In this document: one piece after another, positions 45,513-55,406 of the stretch
Layout of the letters: the number at the start of each line of letters is the position of its first letter
Numbering within the stretch: the stretch's first letter is position 1
NCBI RefSeq assembly: GCF_000466685.1
Contig: NZ_ANNG01000003.1
Coordinates: 28,442-92,441 of the forward strand
DNA length: 64,000 nucleotides
Direction: 5' to 3'
From: Campylobacter concisus UNSWCS
Lineage (GTDB): Bacteria > Campylobacterota > Campylobacteria > Campylobacterales > Campylobacteraceae
The notes under the pieces: generated by a model
Told to the model about the DNA's origin: nothing
Seen by the model: only the letters and a program-made list of their open reading frames with translations
The model's database searches: none
Made by a program: the position numbers and the translations under genes

Positions 45513-46713
45513 ATTCGCTTACCTCCAACCACTCTTTTGTTATGTCGTTTTGACTAGAAATTTTAGCTTTGTTGTAAAACTGATCAAAGCCCTCGTAAAA
45601 GTCGCCGTTTTTTTGCTCGACTAAAATTTTTAAAGCACCGTTATGTTTTTTTCTAAAATTTTCATTGTTTTTAAAGGCAATGCCCTGTAAAACCTTTAGC
45701 CTTGCCTTTGCCACATCGCCACTTACGTCGCTCTTTAGTGTCGCCGAGTGCGTATCACGCCTAGGTGAATAGACAAAAGCGTGCAGATGTGTGATAGGAA
45801 ATTTCTTGAAATTTTCCACCGCCTCTGCCCAAATTTCTTCACTCTCACCTGGATGACCCACGATATAGTCAGTCCCCAGAGCAAAGCCAAGGGAGCTAAG
45901 CTCATTAAAAAGCTCTAAGTCGCTAAATGCGTTATTTCGCCTGCGCATGATCTTTAGCATCGCCTCGCTTGTATGCTGAAGTGCGATGTGAAGATGACGC
46001 TCCAGCCACTCCTCTTTTAAAATTTCTCTAAAACTCTCATCTATCTGGCTTGGCTCGATACTGCCAAGTCTTATGCGTCTGATGCCTGAAATTTTGCCTA
46101 AATTTGCTAGCAATTTGCCAAGAGAGCTATTTGTATCTTTGCCGTAGCTGCCTATGTTTGTGCCAGTTAAGACGAGCTCATTATAGCCATTTTGAGCTAA
46201 AATTCTAGCTTCTTTTAGTATCATCGCCTCGTCCATGCTTCTAGCTTTGCCGCGCACTGAAGGGATGATGCAGTAGCTGCAGTTAAAGTTGCAGCCTTCT
46301 TGTATCTTTATAAAGGCCTTTGTGTGATTTTCGTAGTTTGTGACGATGTTTTTATCGACTGAGTTTAAATTCCCAAGCTCAAAAAATGGCCTCTCTTGTT
46401 TTAAAAGCTCGTTTAGATCGCTCTTTTTACTAGCTCCTAGCACGCCAAAGACGCCGCTACTAAAAAGCTCTTTGCCCTTGCTAACTGCACCACATCCTGT
46501 TAGTATGACCTTTGCGCCACGTCTTTTTACGCCGTTTATATAGTTTCTAACGCCACTATCAGCCGAATTTGTCACGGTGCATGAGTTTATCACGACGATA
46601 TCAGCGACCTCTTCGTCGTTTGTGATCTCGTAGTCTTTGATGTAGCTCTTTAAAAGCTCGGTGTCATAGATGTTTGTGCGGCATCCAAATGTCTTAAAAA
46701 ATATCTTTTGCAT
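45475..46713 (-). CDS. mtaB: tRNA t6A37 methylthiotransferase (MtaB-type)
   Basis: 412 aa radical-SAM methylthiotransferase. N-terminal UPF0004 domain: FKTFGCRTNIYDTELL, NSCTVTNSAD and TGCGAVSKG, which bind the auxiliary cluster. The radical SAM CxxxCxxC is QEGCNFNCSYCIIPSVRG. RIRLGSIEPSQI and ALQHTSEAMLKIMRRR follow. The first cysteine context is CRTN, nearer MtaB than MiaB. It adds a methylthio group to N6-threonylcarbamoyladenosine at position 37 in tRNAs reading ANN codons. The start overlaps the mscS stop by one base; the FtsH-like gene begins inside it. Confidence 0.9.
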   Translation of the reverse strand: MQKIFFKTFGCRTNIYDTELLKSYIKDYEITNDEEVADIVVINSCTVTNSADSGVRNYINGVKRRGAKVILTGCGAVSKGKELFSSGVFGVLGASKKSDLNELLKQERPFFELGNLNSVDKNIVTNYENHTKAFIKIQEGCNFNCSYCIIPSVRGKARSMDEAMILKEARILAQNGYNELVLTGTNIGSYGKDTNSSLGKLLANLGKISGIRRIRLGSIEPSQIDESFREILKEEWLERHLHIALQHTSEAMLKIMRRRNNAFSDLELFNELSSLGFALGTDYIVGHPGESEEIWAEAVENFKKFPITHLHAFVYSPRRDTHSATLKSDVSGDVAKARLKVLQGIAFKNNENFRKKHNGALKILVEQKNGDFYEGFDQFYNKAKISSQNDITKEWLEVSEYEIKPDANYAKI

Positions 46714-48302
46714 TAGATATTTTCGCCCTCTTGCTCAGCGTGAGCTACGTGATCGCTTGGCGTTTCTTTTTTGCCTATAAACATAGTTTGTGTTGGGTAA
46801 GCTATCTTGATATCATCGTGAGCCAAAAATGCTTCGATGATCTCCGCGCTTATCGTGCTTCTAAGAGCGAGCGTGGCGTATGAGTTGGACATAAACCAGC
46901 ATGAGATATTTATACCATAAGGCTCAAAAAATGTATAAATTCTTGGCTCTACGTTTGGATTTTTGATGCTGTATTGGCTTCTTAGCTTGTTCATCTGACG
47001 TTTTGCGATGTCAGTGTAGCCTTTTGAATATTTTTTTACTATATTTTTTGCTAGATAGGCGGCTTTTTTGTGGTTACTATCAAAGCTTATCACGACATCT
47101 ATGCCGTCCCAAACGGTCTTCATGCCGTAGTGCGAGTAGTTTGCGATGAGGTCTGTAAAGATGTAGTTATTTGGCACAAAGATGATCCTACCTGCACGGC
47201 GGTTTGTCTTATAGGTCGAGTAGCTAACGTCTTCAAAAACGGTTAGGCGAAGCAGTGAAATATCTATCACATCGCCCACAAATTCACTACCGTCGTGATA
47301 GACTCTGACGCGGTCGCCCACGTGGATCGTGCCACCAAACATGATAACCATCCAGCCAAGCATACTCATAAACATATCTTTCATCGCGATGGCGATACCA
47401 GCTGAGGCAAAACCTAGCACGGTTACTAGATATGTGACATTTTCGATGTATGAAAAGAGCAAAATTATAATGATAACGGTGATGTTTAGCACGTTTAAAA
47501 ATTTATTGACCGTGTAAAATCTCTCGTTATCCGTGATCGTTCTTTTAACGATAAATTTAGCGATAAACGTTAGTCCGATCGTTAAAAGGATGACGATGGC
47601 TGTGTAGCCCATGCTTAAAAACTGAGCCTTGATGTCAGATGTCGTCAAATTTATCGCCTCATCTGCCCTTTTTTCATAGACGCTATAAGTGGTATCAGCG
47701 ATCTGTTTTGCCGCTTTGAAGTCGCCTATCTCTTGCTTTGCAAGGTTTAGACTTGCTCTATTTTGCTCGCTGTCATCTATCAAATTTAGCCTATTTAGCA
47801 AATTCTCTTTTGCTTCAAGCTTTTCAAGCAAGGTGTCAAGCTCTTTGATGTGCCTTTGGTACTCGATCTTGTCGCTTCTTATCTTTTTGATGTATGAAAA
47901 GCCAGATACCAGCGCCACTGGGCTATTTATCCTAGGTGGTGTCTCCATTTCTGGGGCTGCTAGCATATTTGAAAATGGCGTTTTCTCATACTCTTTTAGC
48001 AAATTTATCTGCTCTTTTAGAGTTTGACTTCTCTTTATGAGATCGCCACCTCTTTTCGAGCCTTTATCAAGCTTTTTAAGCTCATTTTCATTTTGCTCTA
48101 GCTCATCAAGAAGCTTTTGATAGGTGTTGTAGTTGGCGTATCTTGTGATCCAGATGTTGTTTTTTAGGGAGTTATCTAGGTTTGAAATTTCTTTTATAAG
48201 CTCGCTATTTTGTAAATTTTGTGAGACATTTTGCTCAAGTGTAGCGTTCTCTTCAGCATAAAGCGCAAAGCAAAAAAGTAGAAAAACTAGGATCTTTTTC
48301 AT
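46713..48302 (-). CDS. MscS-family mechanosensitive ion channel with N-terminal coiled coil
   Basis: 529 aa. A signal peptide ([16 protein letters not shown]) is followed by a periplasmic helical region of about 180 residues. Membrane helices come next ([61 protein letters not shown]), the last being the MscS pore helix with its Ala/Gly pattern. The cytoplasmic beta domain ([35 protein letters not shown]) follows. The channel releases solutes when membrane tension rises. It overlaps aroB by 4 bp and mtaB by 1 bp in a dense operon. Larger than E. coli MscS, with the extra N-terminal part. Confidence 0.92.
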   Translation of the reverse strand: MKKILVFLLFCFALYAEENATLEQNVSQNLQNSELIKEISNLDNSLKNNIWITRYANYNTYQKLLDELEQNENELKKLDKGSKRGGDLIKRSQTLKEQINLLKEYEKTPFSNMLAAPEMETPPRINSPVALVSGFSYIKKIRSDKIEYQRHIKELDTLLEKLEAKENLLNRLNLIDDSEQNRASLNLAKQEIGDFKAAKQIADTTYSVYEKRADEAINLTTSDIKAQFLSMGYTAIVILLTIGLTFIAKFIVKRTITDNERFYTVNKFLNVLNITVIIIILLFSYIENVTYLVTVLGFASAGIAIAMKDMFMSMLGWMVIMFGGTIHVGDRVRVYHDGSEFVGDVIDISLLRLTVFEDVSYSTYKTNRRAGRIIFVPNNYIFTDLIANYSHYGMKTVWDGIDVVISFDSNHKKAAYLAKNIVKKYSKGYTDIAKRQMNKLRSQYSIKNPNVEPRIYTFFEPYGINISCWFMSNSYATLALRSTISAEIIEAFLAHDDIKIAYPTQTMFIGKKETPSDHVAHAEQEGENI

Positions 48303-49336
48303 TTAAATTCTCTCAAAGTTTCTAAAACGTCCTCTTTTTTGACGTCATTTTTGATGATCGCACTGCCGATTTTATCTGCGATTATGAAATTTATCTTATC
48401 ACCTTTTGTCTTTTTATCCATAAAAAACGCCTCGTAAAATGCATATTCATTTTCTATTTTATAGCTTACAGGCAGATCAAATTTCACTAAAACCTGCCTT
48501 ATCTCCTCTGCCTGCGCCTCGCTCATGAGACCCAGTCTAACGCTTAGGCGATTTGCCATATTCATACCTATCGCCACCGCTTCGCCGTGTAAAAATTCTT
48601 TATAGTTTGTCTCATTTTCGATGACGTGAGCAAAGGTGTGGCCGTAGTTTAGGATGGCTCTTAGACCCTTTTCTTTTTCATCTTGCTCGACCACTCTAGC
48701 CTTTAAATTTATCGACTTTTCAACGAGTTTTGCCAAGTTTTCATCGTCTAAATTTACGCTCTTTAGCCAGCTAAACATCTCTTTATCAAAGGTTATCGCC
48801 ATCTTTAAAGCCTCAGCCACGCCAGCTGCAAATTCTCTCTTTGGCAATGTTTTTAAGAAATTTATCTCGCAAAAAACTGCCTTTGGCTGATAAAATGAGC
48901 CAATTAAATTTTTACCAAATTTATTATTTACTCCAGTCTTTCCGCCCACACTAGCATCGACTTGCGCTAGAAGCGTGGTTGGGATATTAATGAAGCTTAT
49001 CCCTCTTTCATATATGCTTGCCACAAAGCCAGTCATATCGCTTATGACGCCGCCGCCAAGGGCTATGAGCGTAGATGAGCGGTCAAATTTACTAACAAAA
49101 AGCTGCTCTAAAATTTGCTCTATCGTTGTTAAATTTTTATACTCTTCGCCGTCTGGCACGCTTATGATAAATTTCTCATCGCACTTCAAAACGCTAAGTA
49201 GCTTTTCAAGGTGAAGCCCCGCCACTTTGGCATTTGTGACGATGCCAACCTTGCCTTTTAGCTCTAATCTTTCAAGCTCATTTATATAAATTTTATAGCT
49301 TGACGCCTTTTCCTTAAGGTTTAAATTTATCTGCAT
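48299..49336 (-). CDS. aroB: 3-dehydroquinate synthase
   Basis: 345 aa. Converts DAHP to 3-dehydroquinate, the second step of the shikimate pathway. Landmarks: [37 protein letters not shown], the NAD/substrate region [32 protein letters not shown] and HGEAVAIGM with metal-binding histidines, all conserved. The length is normal. It overlaps the mscS gene by 4 bp (ATGA) and starts 3 bp after the TrkA-like gene. Confidence 0.97.
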   Translation of the reverse strand: MQINLNLKEKASSYKIYINELERLELKGKVGIVTNAKVAGLHLEKLLSVLKCDEKFIISVPDGEEYKNLTTIEQILEQLFVSKFDRSSTLIALGGGVISDMTGFVASIYERGISFINIPTTLLAQVDASVGGKTGVNNKFGKNLIGSFYQPKAVFCEINFLKTLPKREFAAGVAEALKMAITFDKEMFSWLKSVNLDDENLAKLVEKSINLKARVVEQDEKEKGLRAILNYGHTFAHVIENETNYKEFLHGEAVAIGMNMANRLSVRLGLMSEAQAEEIRQVLVKFDLPVSYKIENEYAFYEAFFMDKKTKGDKINFIIADKIGSAIIKNDVKKEDVLETLREFK

Positions 49337-49339
49337 TTT

Positions 49340-50758
49340 CTACTCACTTACTGGCACAAAAAGCTGTGCGTTTTGGCTTAGTTTTTTATAAAGTCTATTT
49401 AAATTTGTCGATAAAAAGGCAAAAGCACTACCATTTGCCACGCTCTTACTAAACATCACAAAATGAAGCAGATCATTTGTGCCTTTTAGCTTTACAAGCG
49501 GGTTTTTAAGGCTGTGATTTTCTATCTTTATGCGCTTTGAAAAGAGCGTGCTAATGCTCTCAAAGTGCTCTTTTAGCGCCTCATCGTCGCTATGTTTGTT
49601 ATCAAAATAGTAAAATCTCATCTCCAAATCAAGCTGCGCGCAGCAGTCTGTAATGACAGCTGATTGATTTTCTACCTCTTGGCTTTGATCGCCCAGTATC
49701 ACGCCTTCTTTTACATTTGAGAGCAAAATTTTGCCCGTTTTTAGCACTGGGATTTTAAGCTCGTAAAATAGCTTTTGAAATTTAAAAAAGTATCTATCGT
49801 CGCTTATGATCAGTCCGATGTCGTGTTTTAAAACGTCATCTTTTATCGATTTATTGTCGCTATTAAAATAATCCATCAAAACAAGGATATTTTTCTCTTT
49901 TATCGCCTTTAGCGTCTCTAAATTTTCGCCTAAAGTTGGGTTTATTACTCTAAAAATAAGGCGTTTATTATTTAGCTTTGAATGCACATATAGACTATCT
50001 TTTATGAGCTTGCTAACGCGCTCTTTGCTCATTGATCTCATATCGATTAAAGTGTAGATGTTGCTGCCAAATGGACTTGGAAACTGCCCACTTTCGCGTT
50101 TTATCGAGCGATAAACGTTTTGAAGCACGTTTGGATCGCCAACGATTAGCAAGATATCGCTTGGCTGGATCATTGTGTTTGGCTTTGGCAAGATGATCTC
50201 AGCACCCCTGTAAATAAGCGCTATCCGCCATCTTTTTTGAGCGATCGAGCTTACATGGCGATACATATATGAGCTGCCAATAGGCACCTTAACCTCCATG
50301 ATCTCGCCCTCGCTAAAGCCGATATTATCAGCATATACAGGCATATCTGGCAGATAGTCCATGAGCCTTGAAGCTGCGATATCTCTGATATCAACTACGC
50401 TTAGATGCTTATCGCTTGCAAAAGTCTCCTTGCACCTTTCATCAAGCTCCCACGAGTTCATAAAAATGGTCTCAGTCTTTGTGCTGATCTGTCTTAAATT
50501 TTCATAAACAGCAACCGCTTCATTTTTGTTCTCGCTTACGATACAAAACTGGCTAAAATAGCCATCACTTATGCTCTTTAGCTTTGAAAGGCTCGTTGGA
50601 TCAAACTGATAAAATGTGAAATTTTCATAATTTGCCTTTTGGCTAAGGTCTTCGCTCGAAACAACGATGTAGTGGTGTAAATTTGACTTTGCTCCAAGAA
50701 GTCTATCTAAAAAATTTCTTGCAAAAGCTCCACCAGCGATTATTAAAATTTTCTTCAT
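49340..50758 (-). CDS. TrkA-like protein with a TrkA-C domain
   Basis: 472 aa, no membrane helix. An N-terminal nucleotide-binding fold starts MKKILIIAGGAFARNFLDRL, followed near residues 150-235 by a TrkA-C (RCK-C) domain (GEIMEVKVPIGSSYMYRHVSS... ILLIVGDPNVLQNV), and a second Rossmann-like half around 240-390. Proteins like this regulate potassium transport or sense nucleotide, but no Trk/Ktr channel gene adjoins it. The glycine loop reads GGAFAR, not the full GxGxxG of TrkA, so NAD binding is uncertain. TATAAT lies upstream at 50783-50788 on the minus strand. It leads the operon aroB-mscS-mtaB-ftsH-like-mog. Confidence 0.75.
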   Translation of the reverse strand: MKKILIIAGGAFARNFLDRLLGAKSNLHHYIVVSSEDLSQKANYENFTFYQFDPTSLSKLKSISDGYFSQFCIVSENKNEAVAVYENLRQISTKTETIFMNSWELDERCKETFASDKHLSVVDIRDIAASRLMDYLPDMPVYADNIGFSEGEIMEVKVPIGSSYMYRHVSSIAQKRWRIALIYRGAEIILPKPNTMIQPSDILLIVGDPNVLQNVYRSIKRESGQFPSPFGSNIYTLIDMRSMSKERVSKLIKDSLYVHSKLNNKRLIFRVINPTLGENLETLKAIKEKNILVLMDYFNSDNKSIKDDVLKHDIGLIISDDRYFFKFQKLFYELKIPVLKTGKILLSNVKEGVILGDQSQEVENQSAVITDCCAQLDLEMRFYYFDNKHSDDEALKEHFESISTLFSKRIKIENHSLKNPLVKLKGTNDLLHFVMFSKSVANGSAFAFLSTNLNRLYKKLSQNAQLFVPVSE

Positions 50759-50782
50759 TAATTCTCCGTATTTTAAAGCCGC

Positions 50783-50788
50783 ATTATA
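50783..50788 (-). promoter_or_regulatory. -10 box of the TrkA-like/aroB operon
   Basis: TATAAT on the minus strand, 25 nt before the ATG at 50758, in a 103-bp gap after the mla operon. No clear -35. Confidence 0.5.
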
Positions 50789-50812
50789 ACAAAAGGTCTT
50801 TAAAATAAGCTA

Positions 50813-50848
50813 TTTTTGGCTGTAAATTTAAGCTTTCACAGCCAAAAA
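50813..50848. terminator. Inverted repeat after the mla operon
   Basis: TTTTTGGCTGT (50813-50823) pairs perfectly with ACAGCCAAAAA (50838-50848) over 11 bp, with a 14-nt loop, 14 bp past the lipoprotein stop. It is A/T-flanked on both sides, as in Campylobacter terminators, and likely ends the mla transcript, though no unpaired T-run follows. Confidence 0.4.
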
Positions 50849-50861
50849 ATTTAAGAAAATT

Positions 50862-51422
50862 TTAGTAGATTATTTCAGAGATTAAAGTATCGATAGCTAA
50901 ATTTGCAGCCTTGTTTATCGTCTCAAAAATGGTGCTTGAGCTTGGATCTGGGCAGAAAATTTCTTTTGTGATCATGCCTGATTTTAGCGAGGTGTTTGCG
51001 TTAAATAGCTCATATGCTAGCGAAACTTCGGCCTTATCGCCTCTTATTTGAAGTGAGATGATGCTAACTTTTAGCCTAAGATCCTTTGCATTTGGCGAAA
51101 ATATCGGCTTTGCAGCGCAGTTTGAGTAAAGTCCTTTTACAAGCGACTTATAGATCATCTCGCTTGGCTCAGAGACAAATTTAGCGTCTGTCAAATATCT
51201 TATCTTATTGTTTTCAGCGACGATTAGTATCTTTCTGGTATCGACCATATCAAGGGCACTTACGTTTTCGATAAAGACATTTTTTAGCTCTTTTTGCTTG
51301 TTTTCAGCTGAGCACTCTTTGTTTGAGTAGTGAATTTCATACATAGTTGCCACTGGCACGTCGGTCTTTAGCGAGCAGCCAAAAAATAAAAATGCAGCCG
51401 CTAGAAAGATTAAATTTCTCAT
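50862..51422 (-). CDS. Lipoprotein of the Mla/MCE transport operon
   Basis: 186 aa with a signal peptide and lipobox (LFFGC; cysteine at residue 16), so an outer- or inner-membrane lipoprotein. The rest resembles the ABC-transport auxiliary (PqiC/LptE-like) family, with SNKECSAENKQKELKNVFIENVSAL and the C-terminal TINKAANLAIDTLI. In MCE systems such lipoproteins sit in the outer membrane and join the lipid path across the periplasm. It overlaps mlaD by 4 bp. Assignment rests on position and size; the fold call is moderate. Confidence 0.8.
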   Translation of the reverse strand: MRNLIFLAAAFLFFGCSLKTDVPVATMYEIHYSNKECSAENKQKELKNVFIENVSALDMVDTRKILIVAENNKIRYLTDAKFVSEPSEMIYKSLVKGLYSNCAAKPIFSPNAKDLRLKVSIISLQIRGDKAEVSLAYELFNANTSLKSGMITKEIFCPDPSSSTIFETINKAANLAIDTLISEIIY

Positions 51423-52351
51423 TTTTTATCTCCTTTGTCATTTGGCACTGGATTTGTGAAGAAAAACTCGTAAGGATTGTCCTCAAGTCTTTGAAGCGCA
51501 CCTCTAAACTCACGTAGCGTCTTGTCAAATCCATTTAAAAACTCGCTGGCCTCTCTAAGCAGCGGAGAGACCGTGTTTCTAAGGTCATACTCGCCGTTTT
51601 TTACCTTTTGGGTAACGATATCTTGAAGCGAGCTATATCCAGTGACAGCCGAATTTGCTGATTTGAAAACTGAATTTGCACTTGCAATTAGCGTGTTTAA
51701 ATTTTTAGCAAGCTCTTTTGTGTCTGTTTTGTTTAGGCTGTCGGTGAAATTTTTTACATTTTTAACGATGCTATCAACCTCGCTTAAGCCATTTTCATCG
51801 GTTAAAACCTGAGTAAATTTATCGATATTTCTTAGGATTGACTCGATGTGAGAGATATTTTCAGCTGAGAAAAATCCATCAACTTTATCAAGGGTTTGAT
51901 TTATCTTTAAAGTGATGTTCTCAGCGTTGTTTCCAAGCTTTGAAAGAAGGCTCTCTTCAAGCTTTAAGATAGGCTTATCGCCTGGTTTAAAATCCTTCGT
52001 GCCTCGGCTTATATTTATACTAGCCACACCGCTAATAGCCTGAACTTCGATGCTAGCCACACTATCAGCCTTGATAGGCAGATCCTCTCTTATCTTCATC
52101 GTGATGTTTATAAGAGCATTTTTGTCATCGACAAAATTTATATCGCTAACGCTTCCAGCTGGCACGCCGATAAATTTAACCGTAGAATCAACCTTTAGCC
52201 CGCTTGGCAGCTCACTTGTGTGGATGTAATACTCTTTAAAATCAACCTTTGTGTTATTTTTGCTAGTCATCCACCAGATAAATATGGCAAACGCTGTAAG
52301 GCAGGCTATGAAAAACATGCCGACAATGGTATAAGAATTTCTATTTTCCAT
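51419..52351 (-). CDS. mlaD: MCE/MlaD-family lipid-binding protein
   Basis: 310 aa. One N-terminal membrane anchor (about residues 8-28) holds a periplasmic MCE domain (about 35-115: YYIHTSELPSGLKVDSTVKFIGVPAGSVSDINF). MCE domains form hexameric rings that bind and pass phospholipids. A helical tail follows with many Asn, Lys and Val residues, forming a likely coil that extends across the periplasm. Overlaps the lipoprotein start by ATGA and begins one base before mlaF ends. Family certain; in C. jejuni this operon includes the iamA/iamB genes. Confidence 0.9.
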   Translation of the reverse strand: MENRNSYTIVGMFFIACLTAFAIFIWWMTSKNNTKVDFKEYYIHTSELPSGLKVDSTVKFIGVPAGSVSDINFVDDKNALINITMKIREDLPIKADSVASIEVQAISGVASINISRGTKDFKPGDKPILKLEESLLSKLGNNAENITLKINQTLDKVDGFFSAENISHIESILRNIDKFTQVLTDENGLSEVDSIVKNVKNFTDSLNKTDTKELAKNLNTLIASANSVFKSANSAVTGYSSLQDIVTQKVKNGEYDLRNTVSPLLREASEFLNGFDKTLREFRGALQRLEDNPYEFFFTNPVPNDKGDKK

Positions 52352-53092
52352 CTACTTTTTCCTCATTTTAAATAGCTCTTCAAGCGGGTTATTTTCAAGA
52401 TGCTCAAGCTCTTTTATATCTCCCTCAAAGGCTATTTTTTTGTTATCTATTATCAAAAATCTATCCAAAATATCAAAAATGCTATCCGCATCATGCGTCA
52501 CCATGACGACAGTTACGCCGATGCTATCACGAAGCTCTTTTATGAGCGCGTCCATCTGGCGTGAGCTAACAGGATCAAGGCCGCTGTTTGGCTCATCTAA
52601 AAATAGCACTCTTGGACTTAGCACCAAGGCTCTTGCAAGTGCAGCTCTTTTTTTCATACCTCCACTTAGCTCGCTTGGATAGAGCATTGATACCTCTTTT
52701 TTAAGCCCCACCTTTTGTATCCAAAACATCGCTATCTCATCGATCTGTCGCTTGTTAAATTTAGAGTACTCATGGAGCAAAACGCCCACGTTATCAAGGA
52801 TCGTCATCGAGCTATAAAGCGCTCCAAACTGAAACATCGTCCCACTTTTTAGCTTTATCTCTTGCTGCTCCTCTTGACTACTTTTCCATATATTAACGCC
52901 ATCAAAGGTGATATCGCCCTTGTTTGGCTTTTTTAGATATATCATCGTCTTCATAAGTGTGGTTTTACCAGTGCCACTGCCGCCTAAAAAGCCGTAAATT
53001 TCAGCCTCTTTAACGCTCCAGCTCACGTTATCGTGCATTATCTTATCGCCATAACTTGTCGTTATGTTTTTTCCAACTATTATCTCGTTCAT
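52352..53092 (-). CDS. mlaF: MlaF-type ABC ATPase
   Basis: About 246 aa. Walker A GGSGTGKTTLMK, signature LSGGMKKRAALARAL, Walker B RVLFLDEPNSGLDP, and Q-loop MFQFGALYSSM, which is typical of Mla-type ATPases. It powers phospholipid traffic through MlaE. The start at 53092 (MNEIIVGKN) overlaps the mlaE stop (ATGA); a GTG at 53104 is possible. Corresponds to the C. jejuni iamA invasion-associated marker gene by family. Confidence 0.92.
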   Translation of the reverse strand: MNEIIVGKNITTSYGDKIMHDNVSWSVKEAEIYGFLGGSGTGKTTLMKTMIYLKKPNKGDITFDGVNIWKSSQEEQQEIKLKSGTMFQFGALYSSMTILDNVGVLLHEYSKFNKRQIDEIAMFWIQKVGLKKEVSMLYPSELSGGMKKRAALARALVLSPRVLFLDEPNSGLDPVSSRQMDALIKELRDSIGVTVVMVTHDADSIFDILDRFLIIDNKKIAFEGDIKELEHLENNPLEELFKMRKK

Positions 53093-54195
53093 ATCTTTAG
53101 CCACATAAAAATTATCGCAAAAAATGCATCAAGCGCGATGACCCAAAATATCGCATTTACAACGCTAACCGTTGTCATAGTGCCTAGGCTTTGGGCGTTT
53201 TGACTAACGCCAAATCCTCTCATGCAGCCAATGATCGCTATTACAGCGCCAAAAAACGGCGCTTTTATCATACCAACAGCAAAGTGCCTAAGCTCGACAA
53301 TCTCGCGAAATCTATTTAAATAGTCGCTAAAACTGATATCAAGTATCGTTTGACAAATGATCATCTGCCCTAAAATACTTATGCCGTCAGCTATAAAGAT
53401 GATAACTGGCACGCAAAGCACCATGGCGATGATGCGCGGCAGCACCAAGAAGTTAAATGGCTCAAAGCCCATCGTCTTCATCGCGTCGATCTCCTCAGTT
53501 AGCTTCATAGCGCCAATTTGTGCAGTAAAGCTGGAGGCCGACCTGCCTGCCACAACGATAGCAGCGATGAGCGGTGCCACCTCTCTAAGCGTTAGCATGC
53601 CCATGATCTCTACTATAAATATACTTGCCCCAAAGCTTGCAAGCATCGCACTACCAAGATAAGCAAGCACGACGCCTATCAAAAAAGCGGTGAGCGAGAC
53701 GATGAAAACGGCATTTACGCCACCATCTTTTATGTAGTTGCTAAATTCTCTAAACCTTAAATTTGCAGGATTAAGGAAAATTTTGACGCTTTTTATCAAA
53801 AACTCGCCCAAAAACGAGCCAAACTCAAGCAAATTTACAAATCCCTCGCAAATTTTCTCACCGAGGCGTGAGAAAAAATTTAGGCTATTGTGCGGTGGCA
53901 TGTAGTTAAAATCGATCTTCTCGTCATTTAAAAGATCAATCATAGCCTTTATCTTCTCGTCATTTGTGATGATCTCAAATTTCTTGCCATTTAGCGTGTT
54001 TTTTAAAAGGATCAAAACAGCGTAGTCAATGCTCTTTAGCTCGCTAAAGTCAAATTTAACATTGCCGTTAAGCTTTTGGATTTTTTTAAAAATGCTTTGT
54101 AAATTTTTAGCCTCTTTGTAGCTAAACTCGCCTGCAAATTTTATGGTCGCAGTGCCGTTTGCTTCGGTAAAAACGATATCATTCCTCTTTTGCAA
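53089..54195 (-). CDS. mlaE: MlaE-type permease with N-terminal STAS-like domain
   Basis: 368 aa. The first 110 residues look like a STAS/MlaB-like domain (FSELKSIDYAVLILLKNTLNGK), fused to a permease with about five membrane helices. Permease marks: GGVNAVFIVSLTAFLIGVVLAYLG, LREVAPLIAAIVVAGRSASSFTAQIGAMKLTEEIDAMKTMGFEPFNFLV and GCMRGFGVSQNAQSLG. In E. coli, MlaB is separate; here it is joined. The start is TTG at 54195, decided by AAGGA 6 nt upstream. It is the first gene of the operon. Confidence 0.92.
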   Translation of the reverse strand: MQKRNDIVFTEANGTATIKFAGEFSYKEAKNLQSIFKKIQKLNGNVKFDFSELKSIDYAVLILLKNTLNGKKFEIITNDEKIKAMIDLLNDEKIDFNYMPPHNSLNFFSRLGEKICEGFVNLLEFGSFLGEFLIKSVKIFLNPANLRFREFSNYIKDGGVNAVFIVSLTAFLIGVVLAYLGSAMLASFGASIFIVEIMGMLTLREVAPLIAAIVVAGRSASSFTAQIGAMKLTEEIDAMKTMGFEPFNFLVLPRIIAMVLCVPVIIFIADGISILGQMIICQTILDISFSDYLNRFREIVELRHFAVGMIKAPFFGAVIAIIGCMRGFGVSQNAQSLGTMTTVSVVNAIFWVIALDAFFAIIFMWLKI

Positions 54196-54222
54196 AAAGT
54201 TCCTTTGCCTTAAAATTTCTGG

Positions 54223-54247
54223 ATTATATTATAAATTTTGTTAAAAT
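54223..54247. promoter_or_regulatory. Divergent -10 boxes of mlaE and tgt
   Basis: Minus-strand TATAAT at 54223-54228 (a second one overlaps at 54228-54233) faces mlaE, and TAAAAT at 54242-54247 on the plus strand faces tgt. The gap is 80 bp, so the two start close together. Confidence 0.5.
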
Positions 54248-54275
54248 AAAAAATCAAAAAAATTTAAGGACTTAG

Positions 54276-55406
54276 ATGAAATTTGAAGTTATAAAAAAAG
54301 ATGGCAACGCAAGGCGCGGCGTCCTAACAACCGCTCACAGCGTGATACAAACGCCAGTTTTTATGCCAGTTGGCACAGTTGGCGCAGTTAAAAGCTTAGA
54401 TGCCTTTGATATGAGTGAAATTTTAGACGCAAAGATAATTTTAGCAAACACCTACCACATGTATCTGCGCCCTGGCAGCAAGGTCGTGCGTGAGTTTGGC
54501 GGACTTCACGGCTTTTCTAAATTTGATCGCTCGTTTTTGACTGATAGCGGCGGATTTCAGGCATTTTCGCTTAGGTCAAACACCAAAAATGACGATGGCG
54601 GGATAAAATTTAAAAGCCACATCGACGGCAGCACGCACTACTTCACGCCAAGATCCGTCCTTGACACGCAGTATGACCTAGGCAGCGACATCATGATGAT
54701 ACTTGATGACCTAGTGGCTTTGCCTGCTGAGCCAAAAAGAATAGATCTAAGTATAAAGCGAACGATAAAATGGGCAAAAGAGGCGATTGATTATCATAAA
54801 TTTATGCAAAGCAAGGGCGTTGGCTTGCAGCAAAATATCTTTGGTATCGTTCAAGGCGGCACCGACTATGAGGCACGTAAATTTTGCGCTGAAGCCTTAA
54901 ATCAGATGCCATTTGACGGCCTTGCGATAGGAGGGCTAAGTGTTGGCGAGAGCAACGAGGCGATGTATGAGACGGTTGAGGCGGTTATGCCATTTATGGA
55001 TGAGCTAAGACCTCGCTATCTAATGGGCGTTGGCACGCCAGAGGACCTAGTCGAAAATGTCGAACGCGGCGTTGATATGTTTGACTGCGTCATGCCAACA
55101 AGAAACGCAAGAAACGGCACGCTTTTTACTAGCTTTGGCAAGATAAATATAAAATCAGCCAAATTTATAAACGACCACGCACCGATAGACCCAACTTGCC
55201 AGTGCTACACCTGCAAGCGCTACTCCAGAGGCTATCTAAACCACCTTTTTAAGGCAAGAGAGCTAACTTTTTTTAGACTAGCAAGCCTTCACAACCTGCA
55301 CTACTATCTAAATTTGATGAAAGAGATGAGAGAGGCGATAGAGGTCGGCGAATTTGCTAAATTTAAGCGAAATTTCTACGCAAAAAGGAGCGCAGATGAG
55401 CTATAA
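54276..55406 (+). CDS. tgt: Queuine tRNA-ribosyltransferase
   Basis: 376 aa TIM-barrel enzyme that swaps guanine-34 for preQ1 in tRNAs with GUN anticodons. Catalytic aspartates: [12 protein letters not shown] (about residues 88-99) and [17 protein letters not shown] (nucleophile near 265). Zinc site CxCxxC plus His: [25 protein letters not shown] precedes the ATG. It is divergent from the mla operon and its end overlaps the CorA-like gene by 11 bp. Confidence 0.97.
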   Translation: MKFEVIKKDGNARRGVLTTAHSVIQTPVFMPVGTVGAVKSLDAFDMSEILDAKIILANTYHMYLRPGSKVVREFGGLHGFSKFDRSFLTDSGGFQAFSLRSNTKNDDGGIKFKSHIDGSTHYFTPRSVLDTQYDLGSDIMMILDDLVALPAEPKRIDLSIKRTIKWAKEAIDYHKFMQSKGVGLQQNIFGIVQGGTDYEARKFCAEALNQMPFDGLAIGGLSVGESNEAMYETVEAVMPFMDELRPRYLMGVGTPEDLVENVERGVDMFDCVMPTRNARNGTLFTSFGKINIKSAKFINDHAPIDPTCQCYTCKRYSRGYLNHLFKARELTFFRLASLHNLHYYLNLMKEMREAIEVGEFAKFKRNFYAKRSADEL

